64,000 bases of DNA from DASRFA01 sp035651755 (GTDB lineage: Bacteria; Desulfobacterota; Binatia; UBA12015): positions 1-64,000 of the forward strand of contig DASRFA010000047.1 in the NCBI GenBank assembly GCA_035651755.1, written 5' to 3'. Below are positions 44,329 through 51,816 of the stretch, in pieces. Positions within the stretch are counted from its first letter, which is position 1; every line of letters begins with the position of its first letter. The position numbers and the translations under genes are program-made. A model generated the notes under the pieces. It saw only the letters and a program-made list of their open reading frames with translations, was not told the DNA's origin and searched no databases.

Positions 44329-44796
44329 TCAGTCGACCTCGACGCCGCCCGTGAAGAGCGACACCTGGCCGCTCCGCGCGGCGAGCAGCGTGTAGAGCCC
44401 GGGCGAGACCGAGTCCCCGACCGTCACCGAGAGGACCGCCGCCGGCATGGGCGGCTGCCCGCCGCCCTGGGTCACGCCGAACCGGACGACGCGGGTGTCG
44501 AAGCCGGTTCCGACCACGGCGATGAGCGCGCCCGGCTCGACGCCGGGCCCCGCGACGCCGAGCATGACGGTGCTTCCGCGCTCGAGCCGGACGCCCGTCG
44601 TCCGGAGCACGATCGGCTGGCCCTCGGCCGCGACGCCGATCGCCACCAGGTTCACGGCCGGCTCCGCGACCGGCGGCAGGCCGACGTCGGCGAGTGCGGT
44701 CTCTCCGACCCGCACCGGGACCGGCTGGCACGCGGATGCGAGCGCGGCGGTGAGCAGCGGGACGAGCGCTGCGGAAAGCTTCCGCCGGTCGCGCAC
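44329..44796 (-). CDS. Lipoprotein, first gene of the matrixin operon
   Basis: A 155-residue protein with a GTG start and a signal peptide ending at LASAC, a lipobox. The mature domain (about 25-155) is beta-rich, with GPGVEPGALIAVVGTGF resembling an immunoglobulin-like IPT/TIG fold and a C-terminal GDSVSPGLYTLLAARSG. No enzyme motif is present. It probably anchors or supports the secreted proteins encoded downstream (inference). Confidence 0.65.
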   Translation of the reverse strand: MRDRRKLSAALVPLLTAALASACQPVPVRVGETALADVGLPPVAEPAVNLVAIGVAAEGQPIVLRTTGVRLERGSTVMLGVAGPGVEPGALIAVVGTGFDTRVVRFGVTQGGGQPPMPAAVLSVTVGDSVSPGLYTLLAARSGQVSLFTGGVEVD

Positions 44797-44853
44797 CGGG
44801 TCGGCTATATCCGCTCGCCGACGGCGAGAAAAGGCGGTCTCCGGTCAGTCAAA

Positions 44854-44932
44854 GAGGGGATCGCTCCCCTCGCCCCGTTTGGCAAAGCCAAACGGGCCCC
44901 CACTCCCCGCGGGCTCGCTTCGCTCGCATCTC
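44854..44932 (-). repeat. Multi-hairpin intergenic repeat, copy 5, inverted
   Basis: In reverse orientation to the other copies: GAGGGG/CCCCTC hairpin (44854-44871), CCCGTTTGGC-AAA-GCCAAACGGG (44874-44896), then CCCCCACTCCCCGCGGGCTCGCTTCGCTCGC. It lies between the divergent lipoprotein genes at 44796 and 45025, so unlike the others it is not at the end of a recognised gene. Confidence 0.72.
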
Positions 44933-45024
44933 GAGTGATTCTTCTGGCCCGCGGGTGGCGTCTCAGTCCATCCGCGCCGGTGCGCTCTTGACCGTCGCGA
45001 AGGCCGCAGGCTACCTCGTTCGAC

Positions 45025-45393
45025 ATGCAGCTCTGGCTCCGGCGCTCCCTCGTCGCCGTCGCGCTGGCGGCGGTCGCCTGCTCTTCCCCCAGCGCGGAGG
45101 AGCAGAAGGCGCTCGGGCAAAAGCTCGCCGAGGAGGCGAAGAAGTCGATCCAGTCGGTCGACGCGCAGGCGCGCGAGCAGAAGGTCGCGCCCGAGGTCGT
45201 GAAGAAGGTCCAGCAGCAGCTCACGGTCCTGAAGGAGTACATGGGGCCCGTGAACGGGAAGCTCGACGCCGTCACGCTGAACGCGTTCGAGGCCTTCCAG
45301 CGCGCGCAGGGGATGAAGCCCGACGGCATGCTGACCGACTCGGCGCTCGCCAAGCTCGACCAGGCCGCCGCCCAGGCCCACCCGACCTCCTGA
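45025..45393 (+). CDS. Peptidoglycan-binding lipoprotein
   Basis: A 122-residue protein with a short signal peptide and lipobox (AAVAC). A coiled-coil region (about 24-65) leads to a peptidoglycan-binding-1-type domain: MGPVNGKLDAVTLNAFEAFQRAQGMKPDGMLTDSALAKL. It would tether the outer membrane to the wall, in the manner of small structural lipoproteins. It is alone on the plus strand, with its end 31 bases from the convergent DNA glycosylase gene. Confidence 0.8.
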   Translation: MQLWLRRSLVAVALAAVACSSPSAEEQKALGQKLAEEAKKSIQSVDAQAREQKVAPEVVKKVQQQLTVLKEYMGPVNGKLDAVTLNAFEAFQRAQGMKPDGMLTDSALAKLDQAAAQAHPTS

Positions 45394-45424
45394 AGAGGCG
45401 CGGGACTCGCGGGCGTCGGCGCCG

Positions 45425-46129
45425 TCACCGAGCACCGTCGCAGAGGGCGCGTGCGCGCGCGACCACGGCGTCCAGCATCTCCTCCGTCAGCTTCCCGGTC
45501 TGCGTGTTCTGTCGGCTGGGGTGGTACGAAGCGAGGAGGCGCACCCGATCGCCGAGGGCCGCCTCGGCCGCGTGCCCGAATGAGGGCCTTGGTCGCGGCA
45601 CCTCGCGGCCGAGCTCGCTCCACGCCGCGAGCGTCGCGTCGAAGCCGATCTTCCCGAGCGCGAGCACGACGCGCGCTCGCCGGAGCACGGCGAGCTCGCG
45701 CACGAGATAGCGCCGGCACGTCCGGAGCTCCTCGACGTCCGGCCGATTGTCGGGCGGAGCGCAGCGCGCCGCCGCGGTGATCCAGGCGTCGGCGAGCGCG
45801 AGCCCGTCGTCGCGTCGCCGCGACTCCGGCCGGCTCGCGAAGCCGGCCCGGTGGAGCGCGCGATAGAGCCAGTCGCCGCTCGCGTCGCCCGTGAACATCC
45901 GTCCCGTCCGGTTGGCCCCGTGCGCCGCGGGGGCGAGCCCCACGACGACGAGCCGCGCCCTCGGATCGCCGAAGCCCGGGACCGGCCGACCCCAGTACGT
46001 CTCGTCGCGATGGCGCCGCACGCGCACGCGAGCGACCTCGCGACAGTGCGCGACGAGCCGCGGGCAGAGCTCGCAGGCGACGACCTCGCGCGCGATCCGG
46101 GCGAGCTCCCGCGAGCGCGCGTCAGACAC
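45425..46129 (-). CDS. Uracil-DNA glycosylase, family 5 (UDGb-like)
   Basis: A 234-residue protein. GLAPAAHGANRTGRMFTGD is the motif I signature of family 5 enzymes and HPSRQNTQTGKL is motif II. Four Cys, beginning with CELC near residue 19, fit an iron-sulfur cluster. It removes uracil and other deaminated bases from DNA. The GTG start overlaps the end of the sugar transferase gene by eight bases, making it the last gene of the glycan operon although its role is DNA repair. Confidence 0.9.
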   Translation of the reverse strand: MSDARSRELARIAREVVACELCPRLVAHCREVARVRVRRHRDETYWGRPVPGFGDPRARLVVVGLAPAAHGANRTGRMFTGDASGDWLYRALHRAGFASRPESRRRDDGLALADAWITAAARCAPPDNRPDVEELRTCRRYLVRELAVLRRARVVLALGKIGFDATLAAWSELGREVPRPRPSFGHAAEAALGDRVRLLASYHPSRQNTQTGKLTEEMLDAVVARARALCDGAR

Positions 46130-46685
46130 CGGCGCCGGTCGCGACCGCGCGCGCCGTCGCGGCCAGGATGCGGAGGTCGAGCGCGAGCGACCGGCGCGCG
46201 ACGTACGAGAGGTCGTACGTGAGCTTCTCCTCGGCCGACGTGTGGTAGTCGGCCCGCACCTGCGCGAGCCCGGTGATTCCCGGCTTCACCTGCCACCGCT
46301 CGGCGTAGCGCGGGATCCGCCGCACGAATTCCGCGGCGAGCTCCGGGCGCTCGGGGCGAGGCCCGACCAGGCTCATGTCGCCGTTCAGGACGTTCACGAG
46401 CTGCGGCAGCTCGTCGATCCGCGTCGCCCGCAGGATGCGGCCGACCGACGTGACGCGGTCGTCGCCGTCGCGAGCGAGGACCGGTCCGCTCTCGCTCTCG
46501 GCGTCGACGTGCATCGTCCGGAACTTGTAGATCATGAACTCACTCGCGCCGCGACCCACGCGCCGCTGGCGGAAGAGCACGGGCCCGCGCGACGTGACGC
46601 GGATCGCCACCGCGGCCAGCACCGCGAGCGGCAGGAACGCGAGCGCGAGGAACGCCGCCAGCACGATCTCGCAGCGCTCGGGCAC
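46122..46685 (-). CDS. Bacterial sugar transferase (undecaprenyl-phosphate phosphoglycosyltransferase)
   Basis: A 187-residue protein of the PglC/WcaJ core type. One N-terminal re-entrant hydrophobic segment (about 8-28) is followed by RGPVLFRQRRVGRG, YKFRTM, RATRIDELPQLVNVLNGDMSLVGPRPERPE and PGITGLAQV, all family hallmarks. It would place the first sugar phosphate on undecaprenyl phosphate at the inner membrane, starting glycan assembly. The GTG at 46685 is the likely start; it lies twelve bases after the previous gene. Confidence 0.88.
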   Translation of the reverse strand: MPERCEIVLAAFLALAFLPLAVLAAVAIRVTSRGPVLFRQRRVGRGASEFMIYKFRTMHVDAESESGPVLARDGDDRVTSVGRILRATRIDELPQLVNVLNGDMSLVGPRPERPELAAEFVRRIPRYAERWQVKPGITGLAQVRADYHTSAEEKLTYDLSYVARRSLALDLRILAATARAVATGAGV

Positions 46686-46696
46686 CCCGGCCGCCT

Positions 46697-47560
46697 TCAG
46701 GGCGCGCCCTCGTACGCCGTCTGGCCCGGCACGCCGTTCGGCGCGCCGGCGGCCGCGATGCGGCGATAGAGTCCCGCGCGCGACCAGAGGTAGCGATGCG
46801 TCCGGTAGAGGTGCGCGAGGCCGAGCATGTGGCGGAGGGTCAGGACGTTCAGGCGCTGGCGAGTGACGCGCTGGCACTCGTGCCGCACGACCGCGTCGCC
46901 CAGGTAGACGACGCGCCAGCCCTGGAGGTGCATGCGAAGGCAGAGGTCGACGTCCTCGGGCCCGTAGAAGATGCGCTCGTCGAGCCAGCCGACGGAGTGC
47001 AGCGCCTCCATCCGGATCGCCTGGCACGCGCCGACGACGTAGTCGACGTCGCGCACGCCGCGGTGGTCCCAGTCGGCGAGCTCGACGTCGCGCAGCCAGC
47101 GCCGGCCGATCGCGCCCGGGAGCTGGCGGATCATCTTGTCGAGCATCGTCGGGAAGAGCTGGCAGCTCGGCTGCACGCTGCCGTCGGGCAGCATGAGGCG
47201 CGGGCCGCACACGGCGACGCTGGGCGCCCGCTCGAGGAAGTCGAGGAGGCGCGCGAAGGCGCCCGCGAGCACGACCGTGTCGACGTCGAGGATGATCGAG
47301 AACGGGGTGCGCGCCAGGACGAGGCCCTGGTTGCGCGCCGCCGCGACGCCGCGGTTCTCGCGGTTCCGGATCAGCCTCGCCCACGGGGCGCGCTCGCACA
47401 CGAGCTCCGGCGTGCCGTCGCGGGAGCCGTTGTCGATGACGATCAGGTCGCCGCGCTCGTCCGGGCTCGCGATCGCGAGCGAGTCGAGGCACGGCGCGAT
47501 GTGCTGGCGCGAGTTCCAGGTGAGGATGATGACGGTGTAGCGCGGCCGCGATCCGTTCAC
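46697..47560 (-). CDS. Family 2 glycosyltransferase
   Basis: A 287-residue GT-A enzyme. It starts with TVIILTWNSRQHI, the nucleotide-sugar site IDNGSRDGT and RNRENRGVAAARNQG, and has an acidic DVDT motif for metal binding. GPEDVDLCLRMHLQGWRVVYL is typical of rhamnosyltransferase-like GT2 proteins. It probably adds a sugar to a lipid-linked acceptor in the cytoplasm. The GTG start has GGAGGAAAGG and overlaps the upstream stop (GTGA). Confidence 0.88.
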   Translation of the reverse strand: MNGSRPRYTVIILTWNSRQHIAPCLDSLAIASPDERGDLIVIDNGSRDGTPELVCERAPWARLIRNRENRGVAAARNQGLVLARTPFSIILDVDTVVLAGAFARLLDFLERAPSVAVCGPRLMLPDGSVQPSCQLFPTMLDKMIRQLPGAIGRRWLRDVELADWDHRGVRDVDYVVGACQAIRMEALHSVGWLDERIFYGPEDVDLCLRMHLQGWRVVYLGDAVVRHECQRVTRQRLNVLTLRHMLGLAHLYRTHRYLWSRAGLYRRIAAAGAPNGVPGQTAYEGAP

Positions 47561-48585
47561 GCCTTTCCTCCGGCCGCGGCTCGCGGCGGCTTGCTGGTCG
47601 CGATCGTCGCCCAGCGGATGCGATGGCCGGTTCGCGCCGCGACCTCGGCCGCGACGCGCGCCGCGGCTCTCACCCCGAGGTTGATGGCGGCGAGCGGCCA
47701 ATCGCCCGGCGCGAGGCGGCGCGCCATCTCGCGCCAGGGATAGCGCGCGATCGGCCCGCGACGCGGGCCCAGCCCGGCCGCTCCGCCGCGCGCCGAGCGC
47801 CGCGCCTCTCGGATCTGCACCTTTCCGGCCTCCGTGCGAAGGCGCTCGCGGAAGTAGTCGGCGAGCGTCTCCGGCGGGCGGAAGCGCACCTCGGCCGCGT
47901 CGACCACGAGGAGCTGCTCGCGGCCGAGCACGGCGGAGAGCCAGCCGTCCTCGAGCAGGAGGCCTTCCGGCATGCGCGCGACCGCCGAGCTCCGCATCGC
48001 GTAGAGGCGTCCACCGACGACACCGAAGTCGAAGCGATAGGGGAGCGCCGCCGCGCGCGCGACCGCGCTCGCGCCGGCGAGCGCCGGGACCTGCCGCGCG
48101 CTCGCGAGGAGCGCGCGCGGCGCCGCGGCGAGCGCGTCGACGAGCACGACCAGCGCGTCGGGCGCGACATCGACGTCGGCGTCGCAGAACACCACGATCG
48201 GCGTCGCGCACGACGAGCGCGCGAGGTTCCAGGCGCGCGCCTTGTCGGCGAGCGGCTCGCGGATGACCGCCGTGCGGAGCGATCGCATGCAGTCGGCGAA
48301 CGAGCGCGCGTCGGCGAGCGCCTCGCGTCCGTCCTCGCCGTTCACGCAGATGACGAACGAGACGGCATGACCGCGCGCCGCCAGCTTTCCCGCCGCGCGC
48401 TCGAGCGAGCGGAGCGTCGCGGCGAGGGCCGGCTCGTCGGAGCGGGCCAGGACCGCGACCGTCACGCCGGGCGGCGAGGCGCCCGCTTCCCGGGCGCGAG
48501 CCGGCGGAGCGTCGCGGCCGGGATCCGCCGGCGGCGGCGGAGCGCCGCCCGCGGGCCCTGCGCCATCGTGCAGGTGGTCGCTCAT
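47557..48585 (-). CDS. Glycosyltransferase family 2-like protein
   Basis: A 342-residue protein. A Pro/Ala-rich leader of about 35 residues comes before VTVAVLARSDEPALAATLRSLERA. VICVNGEDGR stands in place of the usual VVDNxSxD, and VVFCDADVDVAPDAL gives the metal-binding acidic motif. The later LLLEDGWLSAVLGREQLLVV and a basic C-terminal region suggest membrane association. It is a more divergent GT2 than its neighbours. It overlaps both flanking genes by four bases (ATGA, GTGA). Confidence 0.78.
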   Translation of the reverse strand: MSDHLHDGAGPAGGAPPPPADPGRDAPPARAREAGASPPGVTVAVLARSDEPALAATLRSLERAAGKLAARGHAVSFVICVNGEDGREALADARSFADCMRSLRTAVIREPLADKARAWNLARSSCATPIVVFCDADVDVAPDALVVLVDALAAAPRALLASARQVPALAGASAVARAAALPYRFDFGVVGGRLYAMRSSAVARMPEGLLLEDGWLSAVLGREQLLVVDAAEVRFRPPETLADYFRERLRTEAGKVQIREARRSARGGAAGLGPRRGPIARYPWREMARRLAPGDWPLAAINLGVRAAARVAAEVAARTGHRIRWATIATSKPPRAAAGGKA

Positions 48586-49541
48586 CGCGCGCTCCGCGCC
48601 CCGGGCGCCGGGACGGCGCCTGCCGTCGACTCTGCGTGCGGCTCCACCGGCCGGCTCGCGAGGGGGCCCGCTTCCGGCCCGAGGGCGGCGACGCGGCAGA
48701 GCGCCGCATAGCGACCGGCGCGCGCCGAGCCGGTCGCCCGCAGCGCGGCCGCGCGCGCGCCGAAGAAGAGCGCCGCCGCCGCGCGCAGCGCGAGGACGGC
48801 CGCGCGCCCGCGCCGGCGCTCGTAGAACGCGAGCTGGCTCGCGAAGATGGCCGCCGGCCGGCGCTCGCCCAGGAGAACGGCTCCCGATGCGTTCCCGCGG
48901 TGCACGATCGCCACCCGAGGCAAATAGACGACCGATCTGCCCGACTCGTACATGCGAAGGCAGAGATCCATGTCCTCGGCGTAGAGGAAGAACCGCTCGT
49001 CGAAGCCGCCGAGCGCCCGGAGCTGGTCGCGCCGGCCGAGGAGGAACGCTCCGTGGCACCAGTCGACCGCGACCGGCCCCGGCCCCGCCGGCGCCGTCGC
49101 CCGGCCGCGGCCCGCCGAGCGAACGAGGGCGCCCAGGGAGAAGAACGGCTCGACGGTCGGCACGAGAGCCCCCGCCTCGTCGCGAACGGCGACCGACACG
49201 AGGCCGACGTCGGGGCGCTCCGCGAGCACGCCGAGCGCCGCGTCGATCGCGCCGTCGTTCGCCCTGGCGTCGGGATTCAAGAAGAGGACGGATTCGGCGC
49301 GCGCGGCCGCGAGCCCGCGGTTGGCGGCGCGCGCGAAGCCGAGGTTCGCCGGGTTGCGCAGGAGGACGGCGTCCGGGAAGCGAGTGCGGACGATGTCGGC
49401 GCTGCCGTCGCTCGACGCGTTGTCGACCACGATGACCTCGCGCCCCGGTGCGGAGACGCTCGCGAGGCAGGCAGCGACGTCGTCGGCGCCGTTCCAGCTC
49501 ACGATGACCACGCTGACGCGCGGTGTGCCGTCGCCGCTCAC
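48582..49541 (-). CDS. Family 2 glycosyltransferase (rhamnosyltransferase-like)
   Basis: A 319-residue enzyme starting VSVVIVSWNGADDVAACL, with VVDNASSDGS, NLGFARAANRG and FLNPDAR motifs and a C-terminal YAEDMDLCLRMYESG block. This is the WbbL-like class that transfers deoxysugars such as rhamnose, though sugar identity cannot be read from sequence. The GTG start overlaps the previous stop. A hydrophobic Arg/Ala helix near 235-275 may bind the membrane. Confidence 0.88.
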   Translation of the reverse strand: MSGDGTPRVSVVIVSWNGADDVAACLASVSAPGREVIVVDNASSDGSADIVRTRFPDAVLLRNPANLGFARAANRGLAAARAESVLFLNPDARANDGAIDAALGVLAERPDVGLVSVAVRDEAGALVPTVEPFFSLGALVRSAGRGRATAPAGPGPVAVDWCHGAFLLGRRDQLRALGGFDERFFLYAEDMDLCLRMYESGRSVVYLPRVAIVHRGNASGAVLLGERRPAAIFASQLAFYERRRGRAAVLALRAAAALFFGARAAALRATGSARAGRYAALCRVAALGPEAGPLASRPVEPHAESTAGAVPAPGARSAR

Positions 49542-50716
49542 GTCCAGTACCGGATGCCTCGCAGGGCGTGGCAGGCGTCGCCGAGGACGAGGCCGTAGGC
49601 GTTCGGCACCTTGGCGCGCAGCATGTCGAGGTCGTGCTCGGTCGTCAGGCGCTCCACGACCTGGCCGAGCTGGCGGCGCGCGAGCGCGACCGCGGCGTCC
49701 TGTGCCGCGTCGAGCTTGAAGACGTCGAACCGGACCCCGTAGCCGAGGTCCTCGAGCGCGTGCCCGAGGAAGCTCAGCTTGACGGCGTCGGCGTTCAGTC
49801 GGACGAGCGGGTCGTCGCCCCGCAGCGTCGCGTCGACGAGCTTCTGCTCGAGCGGGAGTCGGAAGATCGTCGCGCGGAGGAGCTCACCGAAGCGCGACCG
49901 CAGGTCGTTCCCGCGGTAGCCGTTCCGGAGCGCGTCGATGAGCCCGTAGACGAGGTGCAAGCCGTTGCAGGCCTTGGTGTGGACGACGCCGCGTCCGTAC
50001 GGCTTGCCCTCGTTCATGCTGGCGAAGATCGCCGCGTAGGCCGACTCGGTGTCGCGCAGGTGGTCCTCGACGAGCGCGGACACGACGACGTCCTGGCCGC
50101 GCGCCGTCTTGAAGCGGTCGCGATCGGGCGGGAACTCGTGCGTGAGCACGCTGATCGTCCACGACGCCTCGTCGACGTGCTGGGTGGGGTCGAAGACGGC
50201 CTCGCTCCCCTGCACGATCTCCTTCCGCGTGTAGGCGCCGCGCGGGGTGTCGAAGCGCTGGTCGTACGGCACGTCGACGAGCTGCAGGATCTGGAGGAAG
50301 TGGAACGGGTGTCGCTCGACGGCGAGCCCGAAGTGCGGGTACGTCTTGCCGGCGATCGTCTGGAGCTCGAGGCCGTCCGCGACGAGCGCGTCGACGATCG
50401 GGCGGCCGCCATTCTTCACGTCCGCGCCGAACGCGAGCACGACGTGCGCCATCACCCACGGCTCGTCGCTCGCGACCGCGCGCTGCTGGAGGAGCTCGCG
50501 GAGGAGCGCCTCGGTGTGCCGGTCGCCGGTCGACTGCGATGCGGCCGACGGCGAGCCCATCGGCGCGGGCGCGCCCGCGCTGCCTGCTCCGGACGCGGGA
50601 TGCTCGTCGGCGCGCGCGGCAAGGCCGGTTGCGATCGCCGCGGCGCCGCCCGCGACCGCGACGACGGCCCCGGACCTGAGCACGTCGCGCCTCGTCCACC
50701 ACCGGGTCCTCTTCAC
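49538..50716 (-). CDS. Unrecognised Tat-type exported protein inside the glycan operon
   Basis: A 392-residue protein beginning TRRDVLRSGAVVAVAGGAAA, a twin-arginine-like signal. An Ala/Ser/Gly linker (35-62) leads to a helical domain rich in His and Asp: WVMAHVVLAFGADV, YPHFGLAVERHPFHFLQIL, TISVLTHEFPPD and VVHTKACNGLHLVYGL. I do not recognise the family. Conserved-looking His, Glu and Asp residues would suit a metal or sugar-binding enzyme, but this is a guess. It is coupled to glycosyltransferases on both sides by GTGA overlaps, so it probably acts on the same glycan outside the inner membrane. Confidence 0.75.
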   Translation of the reverse strand: MKRTRWWTRRDVLRSGAVVAVAGGAAAIATGLAARADEHPASGAGSAGAPAPMGSPSAASQSTGDRHTEALLRELLQQRAVASDEPWVMAHVVLAFGADVKNGGRPIVDALVADGLELQTIAGKTYPHFGLAVERHPFHFLQILQLVDVPYDQRFDTPRGAYTRKEIVQGSEAVFDPTQHVDEASWTISVLTHEFPPDRDRFKTARGQDVVVSALVEDHLRDTESAYAAIFASMNEGKPYGRGVVHTKACNGLHLVYGLIDALRNGYRGNDLRSRFGELLRATIFRLPLEQKLVDATLRGDDPLVRLNADAVKLSFLGHALEDLGYGVRFDVFKLDAAQDAAVALARRQLGQVVERLTTEHDLDMLRAKVPNAYGLVLGDACHALRGIRYWT

Positions 50717-51816
50717 GCGGACGCTCCGATGCGCTCGCCCGCGAAGAGATCCGCGGCATCGAAGAGGGCGGCGATCTCGCGCTGCCGCTCCGCGTACGCC
50801 TCCCCGGCGATCGCCGGGCGAAAGGGCTCGAGGAAGAGCGGCGCGATCTCCGCGTCGCTCCGGACGCGGCGCTCCGCGAGCTCCCGACGCCGGCCTTCGG
50901 CGAACGGGAGGCGCGCGACCGCGCCCGCGAGGCCGCGCTCGCACGCCGCCGCGCGCGACGGCTCGAGCCGCGCGCGCTCCGCGAGCAGCGCGAGGGCGCA
51001 GCGGAACACGCGATCGGCGCGCTCGCCCTCGTAGTTCTTGTAGACCGTCAACAGCGCGTTCTGCTCGAGGAGCTCGATCCGCCGTCCCGGCGAGAGGAGG
51101 GCCTCGCTCCCGTGCTCGGCGTGGCGGGCGCCGGCGCGCGGCGCCAGCACGCACCGCTCGCCGAGCGCCCACAGGCGCCAGCCGAGGTCGGCGTCCTCGA
51201 AGTACGCGAAGTAGCTCTCGTCGAAGCCGCCGGCCGAGCGAAAGGCGGCGCGGTCCACCAGCATCGCGGCGCCGCTCGCGAAGAGGGTCGGGACCGGAGG
51301 CGCGTCGGCGGCGGGCTCGTCGGCGCGCTCGCCGTGGCGGTGCGGGGCCGCGTGGCCGTAGAAGCTCATCGTGCCGCCGTCGAACTCGATCGCGGTGCCG
51401 TCCGCGGAGAGGACGCGTGCGCCGACGCAGGCGGCGCCGGTCGCGGCGCGGGCGTCGACGAGCTCGCGCAGGAAGTCGGGGCCGACGCGGACGTCGTTGT
51501 TCACGAGGCAGAGGAGGCGCCCTGCGGCGACGTCCGCGGCGCGGTTGTTGGGCGCGGCGAAGCCCGCATTGGCCGTGCCGGCGACGACGCGCACGTCCCG
51601 ACGGGCGCGCGCGAGCCAGTCGCGGGTGCCGTCGCGCGACCCGTTGTCGTAGACGACGATCTCGACGCGATCGCCCGGGTAGTCGAGCGCGGCGATCGAC
51701 TCGAGACAGCCCGCCAGCAGCTCGCGGCGATCGCACGTGACGATGACGAACGAGACCTCGGGCGCGAGGTCCTCGCCGGCCGACGGAATCGCGTCGCCCG
51801 CCTCGGCCGCGATCAC
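50713..51816 (-). CDS. Family 2 glycosyltransferase
   Basis: A 367-residue GT-A enzyme: VSFVIVTCDRRELLAGCLES, VVYDNGSRDGT, ANAGFAAPNNRAA and the NNDV acidic motif, with YFEDADLGWRLWALGERC later. The C-terminal 90 residues are helical and Arg/Glu-rich. It resembles dTDP-rhamnosyl or similar transferases of capsule and O-antigen clusters. The GTG start overlaps the methyltransferase stop. Confidence 0.88.
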   Translation of the reverse strand: MIAAEAGDAIPSAGEDLAPEVSFVIVTCDRRELLAGCLESIAALDYPGDRVEIVVYDNGSRDGTRDWLARARRDVRVVAGTANAGFAAPNNRAADVAAGRLLCLVNNDVRVGPDFLRELVDARAATGAACVGARVLSADGTAIEFDGGTMSFYGHAAPHRHGERADEPAADAPPVPTLFASGAAMLVDRAAFRSAGGFDESYFAYFEDADLGWRLWALGERCVLAPRAGARHAEHGSEALLSPGRRIELLEQNALLTVYKNYEGERADRVFRCALALLAERARLEPSRAAACERGLAGAVARLPFAEGRRRELAERRVRSDAEIAPLFLEPFRPAIAGEAYAERQREIAALFDAADLFAGERIGASA

